64,000 nt of DNA from Ophioderma brevispina (Eukaryota > Echinodermata > Ophiuroidea > Amphilepidida > Ophiodermatidae), in NCBI GenBank assembly GCA_023653785.1, contig JAMKCH010007199.1, forward strand, positions 19,071 through 83,070, in the 5' to 3' direction. The notes beneath the pieces are model-generated. The model was not told where the DNA came from. It saw only the letters and a program-made list of their open reading frames with translations, and ran no database searches. This document shows, one piece after another, positions 56,101 to 64,000 of this stretch; positions within the stretch are counted from its first letter, which is position 1; each line of letters opens with the position of its first letter. Made by a program: the position numbers and the translations under genes.

Positions 56101-59100
56101 TAACCAAAGCTTGTGCTGATCAAACAAACACCAAACTTATCTCAAAATAAAAATGGCAGCTGCTACTCTCTTCTACCAAAGTCACACACCCGATTCCATT
56201 TCCAAATATTAACTATACTTAAGTCCACCCATTACAATGGTAGTGATCACAATCAACCATTTTTTCCAGTCATTTTAATTTTATTTTCAGGATTTTGGTG
56301 GTTGTTTTTTGCCCAAAAATGTGTATGATTTTTTCTAGGGTCGGTCGGGTTCAACTTTTTTTTTCTTATCCCATCTCACGTTAGGCAACCCAGTCCAGAG
56401 ATACAGGTAATTTAATGCAAATGCATGTCTTGAATTCCAAAGTGGGCCACTTTTCAGGACGATCTGTTGCAAACAATAAGTGGCCTAAAAAGATTGCGAG
56501 AGTCTTTACCAAATTTGCTGTTAACTTTCAAATAAAATGCACACAATAAAATTTTAACCACACACAAAGTAATTTCTTTTTCTCAGAAAAAACATGTTCC
56601 TTGATAAATGATTGTAACATTTTGTTTGACTAATTGCTACAGTGGAGAAATTACTTACCCAATCAAACCAGCACAGGCTGCAACATTACTATCTGAGTGG
56701 TCTTCATCGGTTGAAATGTGTTCTATAAAGAAGATCATATGCTCCATGTGCGGCAATACAAGCTGAACATCCGCTGTGGACAAGAAATAATAATACACAG
56801 CAATACTGTACATATTCACTTCACAAAATAAACACCCCCTGCTTGATTCCAAACCAATGCTGCTCTTTTTTTTTTTTGACATGAATTCCTTTCCTTGTAA
56901 TTTTTCCCAGAGACAATGTGCCGTGTGACATTGCTCTGACACAGGACAACAGTACTGGCAGATAATATTGCAATCAAATTTTAGAACTGGGAGTTCTCAA
57001 ACTACACAAAATGCTGAATGCAGAATTTAGCAATGTGCCATGGTCTTTTAGACCAGTTGCAAATCAGCTTGAAAATAAACCTTGTAAAAGATGTCAAGCT
57101 TTCTATGGCAAGCATTTGTGAAATTTCCTGTTCCCAATTCAACGTAATATCTACAATTAGTAGGGAGTGCAAAACCTTATTTTACCAACTAGGCAGTCGC
57201 CCATCTTTCACGATTACCTGGCTTTCTTGCCTAATGTGACCTTTGACTTGTGTGACCTCAGATTTGTTCTTTGCTCAGGTCAGCGGTCCTTTTAACCAAA
57301 AAGGTTATAGGGCATTTCTACACAAATTGACCTCTAGATAACCTTTGAGGTCACTCTGAAACCCTGCAAACAACAGTCAGACTGGCCTCCCCTACCTTCA
57401 TGTCAAATATCAGCCTCATATTTCAAAGCATAAACAAAACGCATAGCTGGACACAGTGGACAGACAGAGACATCTCATATTTTTAGTAGTATAGAAGGTT
57501 GTAGAGAAGAGAAAGACATTTTTGGGATTTATCATTTACAGGATATTAAATCTCTATTCCTATATCTTGACATACAAACTTATTTGAGTAAAATTTTACA
57601 TATCTGAGGCAGGACTTAATGTCACAACAATGCTTTTTCCAAAAATGTTTGCATACACATCTTTGCTCAGTGAATTCATTACCATTACCTAACTAATTCT
57701 ATAACATATCATAATAAGCCATCTGTTACTTACTACTCATGCCTTGCTCTGCGTCTCCCTTGAGTCCTTGTACAATACCAGTGTAGGCTTCCAGGCATCC
57801 CTCCCTCAGTTCATTCAAGTAATCTAACATGTCATAGTCAGACTGCAAACGGAGAAAATAACACTCGTCAGTTAAATTTCCCTTGGGTACATGGTGAAGG
57901 TTAACAAAGGTGAGCAATGGCTTAAAGGAGGGGGGATGACTCGATTTTACTATATTAAGTTTTCATCTTGATTGAATGACTTTGACCCAAAAGCCCATCT
58001 GTAAAGTTTCGCAAGTATTTCAATCCATTTTTATATGAGCGATAAAATGTGATTTTATAAGCCCATGGATTACTGTGTAAAATGGATATTGGTCGACCAA
58101 AATGGTGCACATTTCACTCATAACATTAAAACCAAACATTTTAGCCTAAGATTTTGCAGGGTAAATGGAAAAAAATAGCAGCTTTCTTTAGACACCAAAA
58201 TTTTGCCCATTTCGGTAGATTTTGTGGTCCAGTGTACTTTGGATGCCCTATTTTGCAGCTGCTGCAAACTAGCCCAGTGTGTACTGTGCAGTAGCTGTCC
58301 CAGTAGAGGGTGCAGCTGCCATATAGGCTACCACACAAGTAAGAAAATGGCGGTGAACTTTGTTGCACTATGTTCTCATCAACTTCTCATTCTCTCTATA
58401 TTACATCTAACTGCTTGCCCTACAGCTTGAGTGGTATCACACATACACCATCTTACCTTGTCCACTTGTGTTAGGGAAGCTTGCTGGAGAATTCCCAAGA
58501 CAACTTCTAGGTACTTCTTAAACTCTGGCCCAATAGCCAAGGCGATGTCTCCAAACACAGACAAAATCTGTGGTTTCACACTTCTGTGAACATTGTCATT
58601 CTGCAGAGAGTGAAATAAACCAAGATGCACTCAGGGAACTGACCAAATCATTGAACAAAACCTATTTCAAATCATGTTTTTTTTTAGGGCGAGACATGCT
58701 GGAGCTAGTCTCTCAAGGTTTCGCACTGTCCTATTCATTCCTGTACAAAATGGGCGAGATGAAAACAGCATTTCAATGGAACATCTCAGATCTTAAAGCT
58801 AACATTGTGCTTGAAGGTCCATCATAAACCTCCTCTGAGCATTCATCTCAGATGGGGTCCTTAGAAACTGGTCCACATAAAAGCACTCATTTGCAGAGGG
58901 GCCTGGACTTGCCTCGTTTTTCATTTACCGGTGTGAATCCACAAGCAATCCAGTTCGGGCTTGTGCCTCACAAACAAAGTTTTGTGACAGCTTTGCACAA
59001 GTCTCTGATTGGTTGTGAAGCAGGGTTTGTGATTGGCCTAACTTTGATGAAGACATAGGTTTATATTTATTTTTAATTGCGGCTGCCATTTATATGATGA

Positions 59101-61113
59101 TGTAATCACAATGGTATTCTTAGACTGCAGTTGAGAAAATGTAGGGTTGTGAAAACGATAAGATGTGATGGAGTGCTTCTTACACTAAAGTTAGGTTAAA
59201 TCTAATCCTAATCCGTAAAGCCAACACCACAACCAGCGTACCATTACCTACTTCGCGTAGTCATATTTTTAATAAATTGTCTGTTTAAAAATTGTTGCAG
59301 CTTAATCACTTAGCACAGATTTTACTTAATGGGACTTTCCCATACAACAATAGGGGTGGGGAGGGAAATTATCTAAATGATGTTCATTTGCATTTTGAGG
59401 AAATTCACCGATGACTCACCCCTAGGTTTTCTATGAGCAGTGACATAATATCATCACATATAGGTAGGATATCTGTATTCATGGCTCTGCATATATCACC
59501 AACTAACCCCACCGCTGCCAAGCAGACCTGATATTCAGCGTAGTTACGCAGTCCAATGGCTAGTATGGCTAAATGCTCCGTTACTTGGCAAATCCGTTCC
59601 CCAATACTGTATGGGAAATGCAAGACAGGTCCAGTAGAGTTATTCCACACTGATAAACAATGCATACCATATAAGTACAACCAACAGGGGTGCAGATTTT
59701 CCAGAAAACCTATATTGGTCCCAGCACTCATATACTCAGTCCGATGATAAGTACGGAGTGATGTTATGGGTAGCGATTAAATGTCTATTGCATACAGATA
59801 CTTTGTGCACTCTGATAACAGCTGTGTTTACTGCAAAGCTCACATTAAACACCGAGTGAAAGCTGCGACATCCCTCCATACAACTTTGCCGTACCAAAGT
59901 TATCATGAATGGTCTTTACTATATCCTTTATTTTTCAACTTGATCCCCATTAAACTGATCAGATTCAACCTAATTGTTTAATAAAAACAGGGACTGACTT
60001 ATAATAAGGTGGGGCTTGGTAAAAAGCTCTCCTGGTCAAATTGGGGAGTGTTTTGAAGGGAGCAGTTCATGGCATTTACCACTGCTAACCAGGGAAAGAA
60101 CAGATTCCCAAGGGGAGCTTTAAATCACTCTCCTAAAAAGTACTTAAGCAGAGCTGTAGGGGAGCTAATGCTCTCACTCTCCTTAAAGTCAGTCCCTGAT
60201 AAAAATGCACAATGTTATTCTGCAATCCATATTTTCAGTTCATAATTTGTCAAGTGATACTACAAAGCTGATGTATCGATCATACATAGTGGTCATCCAT
60301 ATACATCAGGCTTCAAACGTCAAGACTCATTTCAATACACCCGCCATCAACAACTGGACAATATATATATTACGTTATCTTTCAACAGTTTTGGATTAGA
60401 CGCATCAAAAGTAAAGACCAAAGTTTACCGTTTTCTAAATCACTGATTCTGTGTTCTTTTCCGTTTTCTAATTAAAAGCCTTGATTATAGTTATTCATTC
60501 TACTATTCTAAATATAACGGAAACTTTCGAATTTTCTTGAACTAACTAAATCACAAAAACAATGCATGAGTCTAGAAACAAATCATCCTTTGAAAATACC
60601 ATTAATATGGGCACTTGATATTGTGAAATCTGCAACATAACCTACCTACTAAAGTAATTTAGTCCTGAACGATGCCAAATTTGGACCTACAGTTTCACCC
60701 AAATCCGTGTTTTAACTCTTATATTTTCACAGAGTTTCATTTTTTTGTGAAATGGAAAACTTTGGTCTTTAATTCAAAAGCTAAAGTTAAACACAGCCGA
60801 TTTGATTGGTCTTCTTCATAGGATTATATGATTAGAATTTTTTTACAGACAAAGTCTATTTTGATGGTCACTCAGAGGGTATATCGCGATATAAACTGTA
60901 AAGAGCCAATCAGAAAATCTTGTAAGAAGTGTATCCTCAGAGGGGTTAACAAAGTTCAAACACACCTTCTACAGTGTTCCCACAGCTAGCAGCGCATCTT
61001 CTTGGACACCTCCTGACTGCCACTTGTAGAACTAACATCTGAAGGAGACTGCATGAACTGTCCCGAGATAAGGACGGCATCCGTCTTTACCTCCTCACTT
61101 CCTAAAGGACACT
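53008..61113 (-). CDS. KPNB1: Importin subunit beta-1 (karyopherin beta-1), 3' part of the gene, six exons
   Basis: KPNB1 carries cargo with importin-alpha through nuclear pores, binding RanGTP, importin-alpha and FG-nucleoporins through its HEAT repeats. The exons found here, in order 61113-60966, 59606-59420, 58600-58457, 57842-57734, 56773-56659 and 53170-53008, encode roughly the last third of the protein (about 287 of some 870 residues), the C-terminal HEAT repeats. Diagnostic stretches are [60 protein letters not shown] and [10 protein letters not shown] before the stop. Splice sites and phases fit throughout. The first two thirds must lie beyond 64000. The two upstream exons carry small indels against the conserved protein; the four downstream exons are clean. 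Confidence 0.97.
55018..55255. repeat. DR1-type dispersed repeat, diverged copy in a KPNB1 intron
   Basis: GTGTTGTCTGCCGTCACATG and AGGTCACACGAAGTC at the left and TTCACAGATGACA at the right resemble the family edges seen at 41225 and 44385. A further decayed piece with TGACCTTTGACTTGTGTGACC lies near 57236. Confidence 0.55.
55790..55892. repeat. Near-perfect 32-bp hairpin with GC-rich loop
   Basis: GGGGTTC-CATTCATGGATTT and TCATGAGTAAACG pair with CGTTTACTCATGAAAATCC and ATGAATGAACCCC, with one extra C on the left. The loop of about 38 bp contains GGCCCTCGGGCCGGCGCCGG, itself palindromic. It sits in the last KPNB1 intron. Confidence 0.95.
56659..56773 (-). CDS. KPNB1: KPNB1 exon ([20 protein letters not shown])
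   Basis: Acceptor TTGTCCACAG, donor GTAAGTAA. It reads [20 protein letters not shown], then [18 protein letters not shown], and ends two bases into a Gly codon. The DEDH word is typical of the penultimate HEAT repeat of KPNB1. 115 bp. Confidence 0.97.
57734..57842 (-). CDS. KPNB1: KPNB1 exon ([20 protein letters not shown])
   Basis: Acceptor CTCCGTTTGCAG, donor GTAAGTAAC. It reads [20 protein letters not shown] and [16 protein letters not shown], ending one base into a codon completed as Thr in the next exon. 109 bp. Confidence 0.97.
58457..58600 (-). CDS. KPNB1: KPNB1 exon ([20 protein letters not shown])
   Basis: Acceptor CACTCTCTGCAG, donor GTAAGATG, both phase 0. Its 48 residues, [20 protein letters not shown] to ASLTQVDK, are the most conserved piece seen in the window. 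Confidence 0.98.
59420..59606 (-). CDS. KPNB1: KPNB1 exon with several small indels in its 5' part
   Basis: Acceptor TTTCCCATACAG, donor GTGAGTCAT. From about 59555 downwards the frame [20 protein letters not shown] to IENLG is intact. Its first 50 bp only fits the conserved protein (xLGxGFAKYMEAFKPFL) if about four single bases are missing: GCCAAGTA, GGAG, CATTTAG and CCATACTAG are each slightly short. The directly readable frame instead gives [19 protein letters not shown], unlike any importin-beta. See the findings. Confidence 0.9.
59988..60198. mobile_element. Inverted-repeat element with 7-bp target duplication in a KPNB1 intron
   Basis: CAGGGACTGACTT and AAGTCAGTCCCTG are the ends. ATAAAAA is at 59981-59987 and 60199-60205. 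The interior has GGGGAG and CTCTCCT words. Probably a hAT-related MITE. Confidence 0.9.
60412..60771. mobile_element. Inverted-repeat element (TAAAGACCAAAGTTT family) in a KPNB1 intron
   Basis: TAAAGACCAAAGTTTACCG at the left and AAAACTTTGGTCTTTA at the right are inverted. About 360 bp, AT-rich, no gene. Confidence 0.85.
60966..61113 (-). CDS. KPNB1: KPNB1 exon disrupted by indels
   Basis: Acceptor GTTCCTTTTGCAG, donor GTGTGTTT. The segments SVL at the start, [12 protein letters not shown] and [14 protein letters not shown] match the KPNB1 region that in vertebrates reads from LQNVLRKV to [17 protein letters not shown]. They lie in different frames; two extra bases (CA) split GSGG, and one base is missing before GTAGAAG. 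148 bp. Confidence 0.85.
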
Positions 61114-61248
61114 CTGCAAAAGGAACACCAAACATGATGAATCGGCTGGTTTCACAACTGTCGGTCATTTCTTTTTAAATCAAATGTATTTGGCAAGGAC
61201 GTGCTCCAGTAGTAAAACTTTTTTCTAATATAATTTGTAATAGTAACT

Positions 61249-61418
61249 AGAAACGCGGTTCTCTCGGTTCCACGCTCACATATTCACCGAATTACTGTGG
61301 GCCGCCCCATGACTTTGACCCTGGCACGTGACCTTTGGATCTCAGCATCATATGAGGGATTGCATGGGCACCATGGGACAAAAGTTTTGGTTCCATTGAA
61401 CTTCAAGTTTTTAATTTA
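61249..61418. repeat. DR1-type dispersed repeat, truncated copy
   Basis: AACGCGGTTCTCTCGGTTCC, GTGGGCCGCCCCATGACTTT and ATATGAGGGATTGCATGG match the copy at 21224. The first site has lost a C and T (TGACTTTGACCC), the second is TGACCTTTGG. Confidence 0.8.
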
Positions 61419-61430
61419 TACTCTCCCCAG

Positions 61431-61860
61431 GTTGTGAGATTGTTCTATTTTATACATTAATACTTCACGAATGATCCACCTAGGTTTTTTTTGTGTTCAA
61501 AAAGGCCTGCAGACACCCCTATATTGCCACATTAACAAAATTTTGGTTCGCCCATGCCTAGTAGCGGTCCCATATGCTAGCATCGGTACGCCCACCCATA
61601 TGACGTCACTGGCATCCATAATCCTTTGCTCATTTTTGTACCTTCCCCAAGGCTCCACTTGTGGGGAAGGGCCCTGGTGAGGGTTACTAGTTGGATCATT
61701 CGAAGTTATATACATGTAATTAAAAATCGAACAATCTCACAACCTCATGGTGAGTCTATTCTAGTTTATCCATTATATACATTACGAAATGATCCAACTA
61801 GTGCATGACTGCCACACTGGTCACTAGGTGGAGTTAGTGGAGCCGGTAGTCTCAGTTGTA
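61431..61860. mobile_element. Terminal region of a tyrosine-recombinase retroelement, copy 1
   Basis: It holds an inner inverted pair, GTTGTGAGATTGTTCTAT with CGAATGATCCA (from 61431), and TGGATCATTCG with AACAATCTCACAAC (to 61743). Between them is GCGCCCATGCCTAGTAGCGG-like sequence. The whole is repeated from 62874 with many small indels. Confidence 0.75.
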
Positions 61861-62019
61861 GCGGGGTTTCTCGCCATTGTGAAGTTTTAATGGAAGCTGA
61901 AATAATTTTGCCCCAATATACTGCCATATATTATTAAAACATGATAACATGTTAACATCAGAACATCTGTATCAAAGCACAAAAGTTATAATAAAAACCG
62001 GCACTCCTCACCTTATGAG

Positions 62020-62706
62020 CATGTTGATAAGGATGCATGCATCCTCCCTTACTCTGACTGCTTTGCTGACAGGATGGTTTGGCCACGATTTAGTTTACTT
62101 GTAAGGACGTATTTCAATAAAATTCTGAAACGTTGTAGGCGTTCTCCATCCTGCTCTTCCATTATATCAGATTGTTCACTCCTAAGTGAAAAGCCCAAGA
62201 TGTTGCCTGACTTCTAATTTCAGGAGGAATAGGGTTAAAGGCGATGTTTAATGCCAGTGACAAGGGGCTTTCACTTTCAACGCATCAGAGATGAGGGAAG
62301 TGACCCAGCGTGAAAAACTTTGCTTGTTCAGGTTTGTAAGGTTTAGTTGTAGGGATGAAGACGTGGTCAGATATTGAGGAATCCATAGATTTCCTTAAGA
62401 AGGCAGTAACTTAGTAGGTGGTTAATAATGCTCGGAGAGCTCTGAAACTGGACACCAGCGTTTATCTCCAGGATCAGTAGTTAATTCTGGGAAGTCGAGA
62501 ACTATAGGGCTGAGGAGCCTAATTGAGTGTTCGTGTTTTGGCCATGAAACCAGCACGAGGAAGTAGAGTGACATAGTGGAATCTGAGAATCTAGCATTAA
62601 TTCTTGTCTGTAGATAACGCATGAATTCGGAACACCGTATGGTTGATGCAGCCATCAGAAGGAATGCGGTCTTTCTAGTCAAATCGAGAAGAGTGGCTTT
62701 GTCCAA
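62020..62706 (-). pseudogene. DIRS/Ngaro-like tyrosine recombinase remnant, copy 1
   Basis: The minus-strand frame 62706-62422 reads LLDLTRKTAFLLMAASTIRC, then SEF, and near its end DKRWCPVSELSEHY. K-T-A-F-L-L-M-A-A-S-x-x-R-x-SE is the first catalytic Arg box of DIRS/Ngaro-type recombinases. Further left, in other frames, follow WVTSLISDALKVK (about 62310-62270) and EIRSQATSWAFHLGV (about 62220-62175), the second catalytic box. A region near 62130 encodes the expected NF(Y)xIRPY end. Frame shifts break it. Confidence 0.75.
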
Positions 62707-62873
62707 TGTTCAAACGGTTCGTCGGTGACGTACTGAAGGAAGTTAACAATTATATACAAGCGTATTTTAGCGAGACTGTACAATATTTATAGATTCGTTT
62801 TGCGACTGGTACGGTGGAAATTCACTCGGCTTGACAACACTCACTGAAAATATACTCACCACAGTTGTGAGAT

Positions 62874-63260
62874 TGTTCTATTTATACATGAACTACGAAT
62901 GATCCAACTAGTGCATTTTTGGCTCAAAAGCCATCAGCCACCCCTTATGCCACATTAAAATTTTGGTGCGCCCATGCCTAGTAGCGGTTCCCACGCTAGT
63001 ATCGGTAGGCCCATCACTATCGCCACCGGCATCCATGATCCTTTGCTAATTTTTGTACCTTCCCCAAGCTCCACTTGCGGGGAAGGGCCTGGATGAGGGT
63101 AACTAGTGGGATCATTCGTAAGTATACATGAATAAAATAGAAACCATCTCACAACTTGTTGTAGTCTAGGTTATCCATTTATACATACAAAATGATCCAA
63201 CTAGTGCATGACTTTGCACACTGGTCATAGGGGAGGCAGTGGAGCCGGTAGTCTCAGTTG
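62874..63260. mobile_element. Terminal region of the retroelement, copy 2
   Basis: Repeats 61431-61860 about 1443 bp further on: GTTGTGAGATTGTTCTATTT, CGAATGATCCAACTAGTGCA, GGCATCCATGATCCTTTGCT and GTCTCAGTTGCTATGGGGTT. The copies differ by single-base indels at a rate far above the substitutions in most other repeats here. Confidence 0.8.
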
Positions 63261-63394
63261 CTATGGGGTTTCACGCCATGTGAATTCTATGCGAAGCTGA
63301 AATAATTTTGCCCAACTGTACATCCATATACATATAATGATAGCAATAGCACCTCTAGGTGAAGCATAACAATTGTATAAATATATATCGGCAG

Positions 63395-63800
63395 TCCTCA
63401 CCTTATGAGCATATGTAATGATGCCTTGGCATCCCTCCTCTACTCTGGCTGCTTGCTGACAGGATGGTTTGCGTCACAATTTTAAAACTAGTAAGGACGT
63501 ATTTCATAAAATTCTGGAAAGTTGTATGCGTCTCCATCCTGCTGCTTCTATAATGCCAGTAATGTTAAATCCTAAGTGAAAAACCTGAGTTGTTGCCTAA
63601 CTTCAAATGTCATAAGAATACGGTAATGGCGTGTTACTGACAGTGACGAGGCTTTCACTTGAAAAGCGTCAGAGATGAGCGAAGGAAAGTGACCAGGTGA
63701 TAAGTTTGCTTTGCCTGCAGGTTTAAGGTAAGGGATGAAAAAGTTGGTCAGAAATTGAGGATCCATAGATTTTCTTGAAGAAGGTAGAGAGGAGGTAAAA
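63395..63800 (-). pseudogene. DIRS/Ngaro-like tyrosine recombinase remnant, copy 2
   Basis: It contains SLISDAFQVKASS and FEVRQQL (second Arg box, frame-shifted) and, near 63510, PEFYEIRPY with the likely nucleophile Tyr. The same order as copy 1. Left of it (about 63405-63460) both copies have a short VEEGCQGII-like stretch ending at GTGAGG. Partial at the window's right side. Confidence 0.7.
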
Positions 63801-64000
63801 ATCTCGAAGTGCTCCGGATCACCAGTAAACGCTATACTCTGGAAGAACTGTAGGCGAGGTATAAAATCGAGTGACTGTGTTTGGCTGTATTAAATCCAGA
63901 ATAATTAACCCCTTTCCAGAAGCCGATCCGTGAAACGTTTGCATCGAATACGAGTACGTGCATTAAAGTTTGCGACTGTACGACCCTAAAAAGTTGAACC

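Noticed and set aside
59420..59606. Divergent importin-beta paralogue with a novel [11 protein letters not shown] segment
   Set aside because: The odd residues vanish if a few single-base gaps are assumed, and the conserved KPNB1 sequence then appears; an indel artefact is simpler.
61431..64000. Bacteriophage or bacterial integrase
   Set aside because: The recombinase boxes are of the eukaryotic DIRS/Ngaro type, within animal introns and retroelement repeats.
1..64000. tRNA, rRNA or other structured RNA genes
   Set aside because: I saw no cloverleaf with A and B box spacing and no rRNA-like sequence by eye; a covariance-model scan would be needed to exclude small RNAs.

Overview
This window is nuclear DNA from an animal. 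It has split genes, AT-rich spacers, many poly(A)/poly(G) runs and a dense, layered load of small transposable elements. The only gene I can name with certainty is the 3' part of importin subunit beta-1 (KPNB1), on the minus strand from 61113 down to 53008. Protein similarity and repeat style suggest a marine invertebrate, perhaps a deuterostome (hemichordate, echinoderm or cephalochordate); I cannot fix the species. There is no bacterial-type operon, rRNA, tRNA or CRISPR array that I can see.

Layout. 1-9.7 kb is spacer: half of a GGTCGG-type inverted-repeat element at the left edge, a decayed LINE reverse transcriptase piece (4.69-5.16 kb), and a large foldback structure (6.36-8.26 kb) holding a 17-bp minisatellite. 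10.1-10.9 kb may hold the first exons of an unknown plus-strand gene. 16.4-17.3 kb looks like the tail-to-tail end of two genes: a plus-strand terminal exon (16435-16558) and a two-exon small minus-strand gene (17276-16905), with polyadenylation signals facing each other 57 bp apart. The terminal exon is duplicated at 18.1 kb. 20-31 kb is almost all transposon remnants. 31.6-35.1 kb is a GC-richer block of direct duplications of unknown type, followed by a broken LINE (35.5-37.8 kb, minus). 43-49 kb carries at least three plausible minus-strand exons of unknown genes, one of them a terminal exon with AATAAA just behind its stop. 53-61 kb is KPNB1. 61.4-64 kb is two tandem, degraded copies of a tyrosine-recombinase (DIRS/Ngaro-like) retroelement lying in KPNB1's next upstream intron.

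Non-autonomous DNA elements dominate. Several have clear target-site duplications: 8 bp (hAT-like) at 8470-8809, 30608-30772, 21059-21917 and 22663-22950; 8 bp at 52671-52868 just behind the KPNB1 stop; 7 bp at 59988-60198. Other families are flanked by TTAA (three copies of one family at 40.8, 45.6 and 49.4 kb). One dispersed family carries paired direct-repeat nuclear-receptor-like sites (AGGTCA-A-AGGTCA) always 20 bp apart.

In KPNB1, the four most 3' exons are clean, but the two exons at 59.4-61.1 kb contain several small indels relative to the conserved protein. The neighbouring retroelement copies also differ by many small indels. Either this end of the window is poorly polished sequence or the gene copy is decaying; the clean splice sites favour sequence error.
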